Positions 12,440 to 22,941 of a DNA stretch of 64,000 nucleotides are shown here, piece by piece. Made by a program: the position numbers and the translations under genes. This DNA comes from Chimonanthus salicifolius (lineage: Eukaryota; Streptophyta; Magnoliopsida; Laurales; Calycanthaceae), in assembly GCA_013350335.1 (NCBI GenBank), contig CM023536.1:44338314-44402313 (forward strand), read 5' to 3'. The notes under the pieces are model-generated. The model worked only from the letters and a program-made list of their open reading frames with translations. It was not told the DNA's origin and ran no database searches. Within the stretch, counting starts at the first letter, position 1, and each line of letters opens with the position of its first letter.

Positions 12440-12830
12440 TGGACTTGGATCGAATCTGGCCCAACTAGGCCAGACCCAAGCTTGACCCAGTCATGCTTTG
12501 GATCCAACCCTTTCGTTCGACCCAGCCAGGCCCAGACCTAGTTCAGCCCAACCAGTTTTGGCCCAGTCTAGTTCTAGCAGGCCCAGCTCCTCAGCCCAAC
12601 CCAATCTTGGGCCCAATCCTGGACTTGGCCTAGCTAGTCTAGGCCCGACCCATTTCAGGCCTGGTCCGTTTTAGGTCCGGTCCATTTTTTTAGGGCTCGT
12701 TTCAGGTCTGGTCCGTTTTTAGAGCCCGCTTCAGGCCCGATCCATTTTTCAGGGCCCGCCCCAGTTCGGCCCGTTTCGGGCCCGACCCAGTTTAGGCCCG
12801 TTATCATTCAGGTCTCCTTTTAGCCCTTTT
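12440..12830. repeat. Degenerate GGCCCGACCC-type short repeats in A
   Basis: The segment is built from repeated forms of CAGGCCCGGTCC, GGCCCGTTT and CAGCCCAACC, with spacers such as CATTTTT. It is a low-complexity, GC-rich block in otherwise AT-rich DNA, with no continuous reading frame. Confidence 0.6.
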
Positions 12831-12934
12831 TAGCTTATTTACTTATTATTTCTTCCTTATTTCAATAGACTGAGCTGCCTTCAACCCTTCAAGCCGCTTA
12901 CTCACTTCGGATTTTCGACTTCACATACAGTGAG

Positions 12935-15900
12935 TGTAAAACCCTGCTCCAAATTAGGCGTGTTTTAGCTTAATAACCTTATTTGACCGGTTAATCTTGA
13001 AGATTACGTATAGGACTTTGAGGAAACCCAGGTGTGGCCCAATTTGAGTTCGAAAGCTTAGTGATCCAGCTCGTCCAGCTGGAGGGGCATTTTGGTAATT
13101 TACCGTTTCTTGTTATTATTTTGTAAATTATGCTGTTATGTGATTTTGTGATTATCATTGGTTGATATTATTCTCCTTCATCAAGGATTTGTATTTCTGA
13201 TTTTAAAATAATTTTTATTTTCAGAAAATGGTATTTAAATCCGCCCGTCAAAACTCAAACAGGGAGTATTAATTATTTTAAATGATTTTGGAAAAGAGAT
13301 AAATCTTGAAAATGGTATTTTGTGTTAGACCATTTTAAGAATGGTCTAGTTATCCTTGGGCACCTCAAAATGAGATTTTCAAATAGTTTTATTTAACATT
13401 TGTTTAATTAAGTAAATAGTGTTAAATTATGATTTTTGTTTAAATCATTGGTTTTTTATAAGAGTTAAATCCCAAAATTTTTATGGTGATCAAGATTTTC
13501 AAAACCCAACTTATCTGTAAGGTTAGATTAAGATTTAGAGTTTTCAAAGTCATGTGTTTAGTTAAAAATTAGATTTTTATCTAATAAGGGGCCTTTTTGC
13601 AAAAATCGGAAGTTGTGAAGGACTTATCTGCAACCGCCGGTTACTGTTTGGGACGTAAGCCGGCACTGCATGCAATGGTATGCAGTGGCCAACCGACCAT
13701 TTTTCCCGGCCAATTCCTTATATAATGGCCATCCTTCTAATAGATCAACTCCCAGATAAATTTCTATCATTTCTCTTCTCTCAAGCTCTCAACTGTTTGA
13801 AACCAAAACCAGCCGACCCTCTCTGTTTCTCTGTTCTTCCCAGTTTCATCACCTGTACCTTAGAACAGAAGCTTTCAAAAATCTGGATTTCAGCCCAGGA
13901 ACTCCAGTGAAGGTAATCACTGTGTTCCTCTTTAAATTCTAGGTGGTTTAGAATAAAATAAAATCGGTTTTGGCCCTGATTTCAGTGAGAAAAACCAATT
14001 TGAAGTTTTAAGGAAAACCCAATTTTAAGTGTACCAATAAGGTTTTGACGTTAAAATCAGATGGCCCAGTGAGCTTCAAAGCTCCAAACCATTCCCTATG
14101 GAAAGAGGACTCCTAGAGGAGTCCCTCGGACCGGTTAGGTGTGGAAACTGAATCCGGGAAACCCTCTATTTCCGGATTCGTATTTCATACAGTGATTGCC
14201 GTCACTGTCTGCTGGTGCAGGCAGTGGAGGAAGACGACTCTCGGACAGTCCGAGAGTCGGTCTTCGGACGGTCCGAGGATCAGACCTTCGAACGGTCCAA
14301 GAGCACCCCTCGGACGTTCTGAGCTTCACCCTATGCCAGAAGCGCCCAAGGCCAGCGTAACCGACTCGGACGAACAGAGCAGAGTTCGGAAGGACCGAAC
14401 CCTATTTCGGACATTCCGAGCCTCACTTCAGATGTTTCGAGGCTTACAGACCCACTGAGACTTGTTTTCTCTTCTTTATCAGTTCGGATGGACTTCGGAT
14501 GATCCAAGACCCGATCTTCGGACGATCCGAAGTCAGACCCATGATCCGAGGTCAGTGACTAGTTTAGGTGTGGTTCGGATGATCCGAAGCCACTGTACCT
14601 GGTTCCGAAGCATGTTCCGAGGGACCTAGTTTTGAAGTGTAAAATATTCTTGTTTGATGGTTATTTGATTGATGTGATGTTAGTACCCATTGTTAATTAA
14701 AAATGTGTACTAACCCTCTTCTTTAATTACTATAGTGTAAATACTATTGTATTCACTTCCAGGCCGACCTATTGGTCGGGCACTAAGTGATCTCACTTTC
14801 AGGCCGACGCTATATTTGTCGGGTACTAAGTGACCTCGAAGCCTAACTCAAAATGTCAGATCTGGTCCTATCCAGAAGATAACCGAGAAGTGATCCGATG
14901 ATCTAGACCTAACTCAATAAGTCAATCTGGTCAATGCCCAGAAGACAATATGAGTTTTGGATTGAGCACCCTTTTTATTATATTATTATCTTGTGGATGA
15001 TTATAATTTAAAAAGGATAGAAACTGCGTAGGAGACTCAATTCCATGTATCTTGGATGTTTTGGGAAAACCAGTATGATTTCGAAATACTGCATGTATGT
15101 GTTCATGCTGTATATGAATGCTATGTATATTGATTGTGCACATGTTTGTTTGTTTGAACAGAGACCGTGAAACCACACAGTAACGGTGAGGGAACTTAAC
15201 TTTGTAGCTTGATGTAAACAAGTTTATTTGATATGGATATTGAGCAACGAGTGGCTTCAGATTTGATGAAACCACTCATGTACCTAGACTTGACGCACTA
15301 TGGTAAGAGTGCTTATGATGCTGGTAAATGCTATGATCAGACGAAATGTGTAAGACTGCTTCCACATGCCTGGACTATTGAATCAATATCGGCCATATGG
15401 GAGATGATTTACGTCTACTGGACCATAGGTGGACTATGGGCATCAGTTGCTGAGGGTGTCAATACCGACTATGGTAGAGCCGGAGATATACTTGTAAGGA
15501 TGTGTTTTGACCGTGTCGGGACTTAATACTATGATTGTCAATATGGGATCTAGAGGCTACGTTGGATAACAGCAGTAATGGAAAGATGATGAAATGATGG
15601 GAATGATGATGAGACTTTACTTGATATTGTAAATTTATTATCAATCATGAGATATTATATTGCAACTGTTGATTATATACTAACCTGTTGTTTAATTTAA
15701 AATTGCACTGTTATATTTCCTTCACTTGGCTAGTTAGTTCACCCCACTCACCTTTCAGGAGATGAACCCGAGGAGGAGAACCCTCCGTTTGAAGCTTAGA
15801 GTGGATAAGCTGAGGCGTTGCTTTAGGATTCCCACTGAGGGGAACACCCTTGTTTTTGTGCTTTTTGGGTTCTTGGAACCATTTTCTTTGTAAAGTATCT

Positions 15901-16205
15901 AGTGTGATACTTAGTATGTATCAATGTAATATAATAGGACTACTACGTTTCTGTAGCTAGTTTGATGATGTTTTGTGATGATAATTCAATGGTCAGATTA
16001 TGTGACCTTGTTGTGTGTTTGTATTTTCTATGTCTTTTGTGGGGTAGACTTATGGTACGTGTTTGAGTCCACATGTTGGGATCATGTGTGACCTTTGGGG
16101 CCCAACTGTTGATCCGGCCCAGTTAGTATGCTTGTGTTAGTTTATCTTCAAAACAAAAAAAAATAAGTCGCGTTCCGGGCCCACCCTTCGGGTCGGGGCA
16201 TGACA
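12935..16205 (+). mobile_element. Long solo LTR B nested in A, TSD GTGAG
   Basis: Starts TGTAAAACCCTGCTCC and ends GGGTCGGGGCATGACA. GTGAG abuts both ends exactly (12930-12934 and 16206-16210). Like A it carries GGGGCATTTTGGTAATTT early (near 13084) and TTCACTTGGCTAGTTAG...CACCTTTCAGG late (15720-15760), so A and B are related. It contains a TATA-like CTTATATAATGG near 13718 followed by a CT-rich leader, and the junction CCAGTGAAGGTAATC near 13905 that looks like a splice donor. No retroelement protein is visible in 3.27 kb. It is therefore a long solo LTR, or a non-autonomous element made almost entirely of LTR. Confidence 0.8.
14225..14640. repeat. Palindromic word array TCGGACGGTCCGA in LTR B
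   Basis: Forms of the dyad word TCGGACnGTCCGA recur: CTCGGACAGTCCGAG, TTCGGACGGTCCGAGG, TTCGAACGGTCCAAG, TTCGGACGATCCGAAG and GGTTCGGATGATCCGAAG. The density is roughly one per 30-40 bases. The array lies between the CT-rich leader and the 3-prime half of B, in sequence with no coding support. Confidence 0.75.
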
Positions 16206-17670
16206 GTGAGGGGACTTATCACCATTTTAGCATGCATTCGCATCTATTTAACCCATAACCCTTGACATGAGTGACTTCAATGTGTCCCTTTGTTTATTAA
16301 GCCACTCGGTAAGGGAACTGTTAAATGAATTTGTAGCAAGGGGCCCATTTGGGTGTGCTCATGTCAACTATATGCGATTAATGAGAAATTTTGATCGGAC
16401 GAATGGATACTGAACATGATGTTGAAACTTCGGTAACATAGTGTGTATTTAAGTATAACATGTGAATGAATTCGTAAAGAGAATAAGATATGTGTTAGAC
16501 ATCGAATATAATACTTAGAACTTAATGATAACATGTTTTGTGTTTATTTATAACATGTGACAAATTTATGCTGAGAGCGAGATGCGCGTTTGGATATTGA
16601 ATATGATACTTAGAAGTGTTGATGATACATTGTGTACTTACGTATAAGATGCAAATGTAATCACATGTTGGACATGGGGATATGTGTTCTAAGTAACTCG
16701 TTATATGCTATTGAATTACGTGATGGAATATGATATTCATTTTTAGTTAACTAAATTCGAATGTGTCTATATGTTATGTATGATCATGATAACATGTGCA
16801 GGTAGGAGAGGTAACCCACAACAGACAACATGTTGTTGGGTATCGTAATGGAGGAACTATTTATATGTGTATATGGTTATGATGATGTGATGATGTTGGT
16901 TGTTGGGAGGACTTCCCCGTTACGCTTCGGCAGTTGAGACTCCGATAGGAGATGTGGGTCTCCCTGGTGCGTTCCGGTGATTGAGGTGTCTGCCCTTGAG
17001 TTTGGCTTCCCCGTTATGCTCTGGCGGTTGAGACCCCTATAGGGGATGCGGCTTTCCCCGTTGCATTCCAGCAGTTGACGCAATTGTATATTGTATGGTC
17101 TCCCGTTTGTATTGGTAAGGGAGACCGAAGTCGTTGAGGGCCATTGTGAGTTGGAGGTGATGTCCTGGCTGATCAGTGGGACCATTGGTTAGTAGTATAT
17201 TTGAGAACTCATGTACATAGATATTCTTTTTATTATGATGTTTCCTCTATTTCATACATGTGGTATTTGTCATGTTGCTGACATGTGATATTTTTTTCTC
17301 TTCACTGGGCTAGTTAGCTTACCCTTACCTTTCAGGTACCCCGATGGCGGAGAGGCCGGGCGATCCCTTTGAGTAAGCACACGGGTAGGAGCAGAAGTAG
17401 TTAAACATTTATGTTCATGTTTATATTTTGAATTTGAGAGACTCTATCTTGCATGGATTTATTATTACATTCTTGTTTGGATGACTGTATAACTATGTTC
17501 AGTTAGTCAAAGGTCGTTTGTTTTGTTTATTGACATTATGGACTTCTGATTTGTGAGCGGGAGGTAGTTACCCTGTTTTAAAAAAAAAATTAGACCCGAT
17601 ATCCATCCTTAGCTACTTTTTGAGTTGTTTCGGAGATAACGCGCCCGTAGCGGGATGGGGCGTTCCGAAG

Positions 17671-18840
17671 ATGAACTCTCAAGTAATGAAATGGCAATGT
17701 TTACCAAAAAGTTTTATAAAACTTTGTTAAAAGAAATAACTTATGAAGAATAGGTAAGGGTGAAACAAGTAAAAGATACCCAAGAAGGCAAGAAGAAAAT
17801 AGAGGAAAAGGGAGAGAGAGAGAGAGAGAGGATGTCAAGGAGCCGACCTACTTCAATTGTGGGGGGAGATGACACTTCATTAATCCCACTGATAGAGTTA
17901 AAAAGGCTATGAACGTGGGCGTGACCCATGTGAAAACTTCTGAATTAGAGAATGATTCAGATGATAAGACTCAACAAAAAGTTGATATATCAAAAGGTAT
18001 CGTAGCCTCGATCATATGTGATCAAGAAAAATCCCACAATTGTAACAAATGATGAGAATGGAGAAGATGAAAATCTTTAAGCCTCTTACAGTGCCTTGTT
18101 CCTCGAGAGTGAGAGGTTGGCTAAAAAACTCCACAAGGTTAAAAATGAAAACCTTAACCTCTCCAATCAAGTGGAAGCGTTGAAAGATGAAAAATCTCTT
18201 ATAACTTCTAAGCTTAACCTCTTAGATGTTGAAAACACTAAGATTAAAGAAGATAATAAAAGACTTCAAGATGAGATAAGTATCCACTATAAGGATGTCA
18301 AAAATTTATAGCATCACAACAAACTTCTTGAAGAAGATATTAAAAAACTGTCGTTGGAAGTTAGAGAATTAACATTTCATAAAGAAAATTTTTAAGACAA
18401 GTTCACCCAAGGAGATGAAAGGCTTAAAAGACTCATTGGTGTAGGAAGATAGCATGATGATAGGTCTAGTCTTGGTGTCTCATCCACCAAAGAACCTATA
18501 CATCATGGGGTGTCTAGTAAAACAAGTATCTCTCACCCTTCAAAGGGTAAGTGCAATTTCAGTCACAAGGATAGGGCATTTTAAAAGAAATTGTCGTCAT
18601 CTAAAGAGATACTTGGAAAGGAAAGCACAAAGGCACAATCAAATAAAGCCTATGCTTAAAAGACCTCCACGAACAGCTAACGTTAAAGGAAATCTAAGGA
18701 AGGTGGATACAAGGCAAGACTCTTTGTTAAGACAGATGAATCATGTCTTAAGAGAGTTGATGGATCCCAAGGTTGGTCATCAAAGGTACGATTGTAGGGG
18801 TGTGTATACAACATCAAATGCCACAATCTTCGTACCTAAG
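17671..18840 (+). pseudogene. copia gag, C-terminal part (broken)
   Basis: This continues the gag interrupted at 11426. EMAMFTKKFYKTL is typical of the segment that precedes the zinc knuckle in copia gag. A first CFNCG-like motif is visible as YFNCGG near 17858. A coiled-coil-rich stretch follows (18096-18311: KKLHKVKNENLNLSNQ, heptad Leu/Asn/Glu pattern). The knuckle IGHFKRNCR near 18575-18600 is split. Its first half, KCNFSHKD, is in another frame and has Ser in place of the second Cys, so both a frameshift and a lost zinc ligand are present. Several stops interrupt all frames. No pol follows. Confidence 0.8.
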
Positions 18841-19670
18841 AGATAGACCATTAATCATGTTTTCTTCTTGTTTAAGATTCACTTTCATATCTTAGACCAC
18901 TACAAATAGACTCACAAGAGACCATGTGAGTTCACATAGCAGAAAAATGCTATGACATTAGAAGAAGAAACTGGCTAAATACAAGTCTAGAATGTACTTT
19001 TCCTGGCTATAGTACATATTCTACTTGGAAAGCCATACATTCCATTCAAAATATTTTTGAATTGTATATGATTTGGAATGTGTACGTTTGATTATGTGCA
19101 TGATTAATGATTTGATGAGTCATGTTTGATATGTCTGTGCATTGAAATGATTCTGTGTATGCCGTGCATAGAATAGGACTCCATCAAAGTTGTACATATC
19201 AAGGATGATTGCTCTGCATTCTGAACCTCTCGGTGTAGGCGACATGTTGTGAATAAGATCGGTCGGTGTGATAGACATGTCGATACTGTGCTAAATTGAG
19301 CACTGTTAAAAAAAGGGGAAATGTCGAAAAGGTCGACCTGTCGATGGAACCAACATGTCAGTAAGACAAAAAATTTAAAATAAAAGGGTCCCTTTCTGCG
19401 AAAGCGACAATACATTCGAATTCGTTATCTCCCCTCCCTGCGAAGGTTTGGTGGTCCGTCATTCTCCTCTCGTGCCCTAGACCAATCGATAGGACGTCTC
19501 GGAGTGATTTTCCACCCGAAAAATATAACGCTTTTACTCCTTGCATCCCTAGAAGTCAGAAAATCATCGTTTCTGTGATTTCCCTAAATCAGGTTAAGCT
19601 CAGTCTCCATCTCTTCCACTTTCAAACTACTGGTTGTGGATCCCCTTTAAGAAAATTCATACTTAGAAAA
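18841..19670 (+). other. Internal copia sequence where pol would be expected
   Basis: Between gag and the 3-prime ORF remnant lie only about 830 bp, without protease, integrase or RT motifs. Palindromic CGGTGTAGG/GGTCGACCTGTCG words similar to those of the LTR U3 appear near 19230-19350, so this may include rearranged LTR-like DNA. Confidence 0.5.
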
Positions 19671-20227
19671 ATGTCAGCTCAGACACGTCCTAAGACCTTT
19701 GTAGAATGAGGAGAATCCAATCGTGCTGGTCGATGGGCCAAATGAACCAAAAGGACAACCTTTTGATTTTTCCCTGGGTCGAGCTCTGAAAATCCTGTGT
19801 ATGTTCAGGATCAGCAGGAAACCCAACTAGAGGAGGAAGAAGAGCCCATCGTTGAAAAGGTGTCATCTTCGTCGAAGAGCGACGTGAGGAAATGAGAGAA
19901 GATGCTGAAGAAGGGAATGGTCGTCAAACTGGTAATGAAGACCATGTCAGTATCCCCAATGGTAGTAGTGAAGAGTATAGTTCAAGTTCAGATGATGTTT
20001 GAAGAGACTCCCATGAAAAAAAAGAATTCGAATATCATTCTCAAGAAAATGTCAATCTGGGAAGAAAAGTCTCAAGACTATAAAGAAGAATGGACTATCT
20101 TGAAAATAGTTTGGAGAATATCCGGTTAACTGTCTGGGATTTAGTCTCTATTGTCTCTCTCTTGGACAGAGTTCCAGACAATCCTTCTCCCCCTCCTCCA
20201 GCACCTCCTCAAGATGGCTTTACTTAG
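19671..20227 (+). pseudogene. 3-prime extra ORF remnant of copia element
   Basis: An ATG at 19671 opens MSAQTRPKTFVE, then a stop. In neighbouring frames the text continues as an acidic stretch (ETQLEEEEEPIVEKVSSSSK), a lysine-rich helical stretch, and finally LDRVPDNPSPPPPAPPQDG with a polyproline tract, then a stop at 20225. SIRE-type copia elements are known to carry an additional ORF downstream of pol, and position and composition fit that. However, I see no signal peptide or membrane anchor, so an envelope role is not claimed. It is broken by several frame changes. Confidence 0.45.
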
Positions 20228-21319
20228 CATAGTTTTTCATGTTCTCTATTTTTGGAAAAACTATATTTTTGATATTTTATCTATGAATCCACAATGCCCC
20301 CTTGTCAAATACCATATGTACTGAATGCACATTTTTTAATGAAATGATATGGTTTGGTATGATGTGTGTATTGCTGTATTTGAATGCCTTATATCTCTTG
20401 TCTATGGTTAACATAGTGATTGTTAAATACACTAACGTGCGGGTTTGAATGAGTTGGTTTTTTATTGGCATGTTAGGGAGATAGGGTTCGGACTATGATG
20501 CTACACACATTCTTGTAGTATGGGGGAGCACAAAACTTGTGCTGAATAACTGATGTCACTAGTCTTGACAAAGTAAGGAGGAAGGCTAATGCAAGCTGAG
20601 AAAGTAGCTTGACGAAAAATAAACTTAGATGTAGTTAAGTTTATGGGGGAGCTAGGGTAGAAAAAGCTAGAGAAAATAGCTTAGAGAATGGGGGAGAAGA
20701 TTCAAAAGAAGCTAGGAAAGGTAGCTTAACCCCAATAAAAGAACACCTTTAAAAACAACACAGATCTTAAAGGGAAGGAAGTAGAAAAATAGTAATGCAT
20801 GAGGTATGCATTGGACTAGTGTAGAATTACTTGAGTTGGAAGAAAAACTCATGGAAGCACTAAATGCAAAAAGTATAGGGGAGTGCTTGAAATCATATTT
20901 CTGTCTGGCTATTAAACTTTTGTCAATTGTATGACAAAATGGAGGAGAAAATTAGTAGAAGCTGTAAGCATGGGTGAGTGCATGGTAAAGCTGAAGTGCC
21001 TAAGTGCTTGGGTCTTTAAAAAGATAGAGGCACAAAGGGGAGGAATATGATGAAGCCAATGGACATGGGGATAATGTTTATGCTTGCTCGGAGTTTGGGA
21101 AATTAAACTTAAGAAGATTGGGGGAATAAATCTTCTCAACACTGGGTAGTGCTGGCTAGGAAATCTCTTTTAGTCCCTTGATTTATATTTTGGACTAACT
21201 GCACTAATGATTTCTCTATTGTTGTTTGCTTATGTGTTTAAACAGGGAATCATGATTTGGAGTAAGCTGAACAAGAATATGTCAAGACCATAGTCTTGTT
21301 TCCATTTGAATATGTACAT
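20228..21319 (+). other. 3-prime untranslated part of copia element
   Basis: Non-coding, with recurring words such as GGGGGAGCTAGG, GAAAGTAGCTT and AGAAAGCTAG around 20570-20730. It ends where the solo LTR begins; TACAT at 21315-21319 is the left target duplication of that solo LTR. Confidence 0.6.
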
Positions 21320-22838
21320 TGTTAGCCCCAAGGTTTCAACCCAAGGATATATGGGTATTTTGATAACCACAAACCATTAAAGTGTGACATTTAACATTTC
21401 GAATGATATTACTCTATGAGACAGGTATCACATTTACAAAAAGACATAGTCAAAGAAGAAAGAAGGGCAAGATCATTGCAGATCAATTTTAATACAATCA
21501 TGATCATCATGGAAGAGATCAGATGGCTTATCAATCTTTGAAGATCAAATGGCAAATGATACAAGTACTGAAGATTGAAGATCAAGTTTGTGCTCTTAGT
21601 ATTGGTCATGAGTGTTAGGAACAAAATGTAAATTTACTCAATTATGTTTGGACACCATGGCTCAAGTCACCCTCTAGTGGACCCTAGGAGACCAAGCTTT
21701 ATCTTAAGCATCCAAATGGAATCCTAGGATAAGATTAAGTCCCCAAGACCTATGTGTTTGAAATGACAAAAAATGAAGCCAACACTGCACAAAACATCCT
21801 TATGGTCATTTCAGTCGACTGAACTTGAAGTTTCAGTCTACTGAAACAATGGATTATGTGGGGATGGGATTTCAATTTACTGAATCAATCATTCAGCCGA
21901 CTAAATTACTGTATTTTCAGTGGGGAGTGATTTCCGTAGACTGAAATGATGTTTCAGTCGACTGAAATGCTAGATGTTCACAGTGCAGGTATTTCAGTCA
22001 ACTGAAATGATGTTTCAGCCGACTGAAAATTAGAATTTTCATGGCTTGTAATTTCAGTCGACTGAATTCTCTGATTTAGCCTACTAAATTATTCACATAT
22101 AAACTGTTTGAGTTTTGGGGCATTTTCAGTCGACTGAATCTTCATTTCAGTCGACTGAATCACGAAGGTAACATTTTTTGAACATTAAATGCTCTCTCCG
22201 ACGGTCCCTTGTTTCATTTAATGCTTGGCAACGGTCTTAATCAATGAAAAATTTATAAAACCAAGCATCAATGGGCATAAAAAGTGTTGACTTACTTGAA
22301 ATCAAGAAGAATCCATTGAAATCAAATCCCAAGCATACTCTAGCTCAAAATCCATTTCTTGCAATCTTACCTTGAGCCATTTCAGTTCAACTCTTTGAGT
22401 AACTTTTAGTAAACTAGATTTCTAAACATTTGAGAGTTACTCCTAAGCTTTATATTGTAATCTTCTACATTTCCTTGAGAGATAAAGTTTGTGAAGGGTT
22501 GGCGTAACCCTTGTGAAGGAGAATGGTGTCTTCACCTTCAAATCAGAGAGTGTTCTCCACAAGCATTGTAATAGGTTTCTTCTCCACCCTTGAAGGAGAA
22601 GTTTAGTGCATTCAATCCTCAAGTGGTGTACTTGAGGCGAGGATGTAGGCAAGAACGCCGAACCTCGTAAAAATCTCGGGTTCAATCTCTCCATCTCTTC
22701 TCATCTCCTCTTTTATATTCTGGCATTTATTTACTACTTGTTTGCATCTTATTTTTCTAAATTGTGTAATCAAAGAAAACCCAAAAAGTTTGCATTGACC
22801 CAATTCATCCTCCCTCTAGGTTCAATTTCTAGGCAACA
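21320..22838 (+). mobile_element. Solo LTR, 1519 bp, TSD TACAT
   Basis: Starts TGTTAGCCCCAAGG and ends CTCTAGGTTCAATTTCTAGGCAACA. TACAT abuts both ends exactly (21315-21319 and 22839-22843). The TGTTAG start and CCCTCTAGGnTCAAT near the end resemble the host element's own LTR, so it is a related copia family. No internal region is present: recombination between its two LTRs presumably removed it. Confidence 0.9.
21805..22175. repeat. Palindromic word array TTTCAGTCGACTGAAA in solo LTR
   Basis: The perfect palindrome TTTCAGTCGACTGAAA (containing the SalI hexamer GTCGAC) and variants (CAGTCTACTGAAA, CAGCCGACTGAAA, CAGTCAACTGAAA, TTCAGTCGACTGAAT) recur about a dozen times. Spacing varies from about 10 to 60 bases. 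The array lies in the first half of the LTR, upstream of the transcript-leader-like part. Confidence 0.85.
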
Positions 22839-22923
22839 TACATGTAATGTAATATTTCTGTATTCAAATGTGTTATAATAAGGGTGAGATTGTAATTGGG
22901 TTATCTTCTAAGTTTTGTTATGA

Positions 22924-22941
22924 AATTGACATAGGGGAGAT
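22924..22941 (+). other. Polypurine tract before 3-prime LTR
   Basis: AATTGACATAGGGGAGAT directly precedes the TGTTAG start of the 3-prime LTR. The AGGGGAGA core is the expected second-strand priming site. Confidence 0.7.

Larger units (their letters stand above)
11427..17665 (+). mobile_element. LTR-type insertion A inside gag (interrupted by B)
   Basis: The copia gag frame breaks after 11426 and recognisable gag (EMAMFTKKFYK) resumes just after 17670, which delimits the insertion. It starts TGTAATGACCCGACCCG and ends CGGGATGGGGCGTTC, a degraded version of the GGTCGGGGCATGACA end seen in B. Flanks CAAAG (11422-11426) and CGAAG (17666-17670) match at 4 of 5 bases, probably an eroded duplication. 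Excluding B it is about 3 kb and has no protein domain. A CT-rich stretch (11780-12120) looks like a transcript leader. A landmark TTCACTGGGCTAGTTAG...CCTTTCAGG lies at 17300-17336. It is probably a long solo LTR of a Ty3/gypsy-like family. Confidence 0.7.

Noticed and set aside
11427..16205. One 4.8 kb LTR spanning 11427-16205
   Set aside because: TG...CA ends exist, but flanks CAAAG and GTGAG do not match. GTGAG at 12930 and 16206 shows that the element ending at 16205 begins at 12935, and A continues to 17665.
17811..17832. (GA)n tract as a regulatory element
   Set aside because: Simple microsatellite inside the decayed gag; no context for a regulatory role.
19671..20227. Retroviral-type envelope gene
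   Set aside because: Position fits an extra copia ORF, but no signal peptide, membrane anchor or glycoprotein features are readable, and the frame is broken.
21805..22175. CRISPR-like regular repeats
   Set aside because: Spacing is irregular, repeats are only 14-16 bp and degenerate, and they sit inside a plant LTR with its own target duplication.
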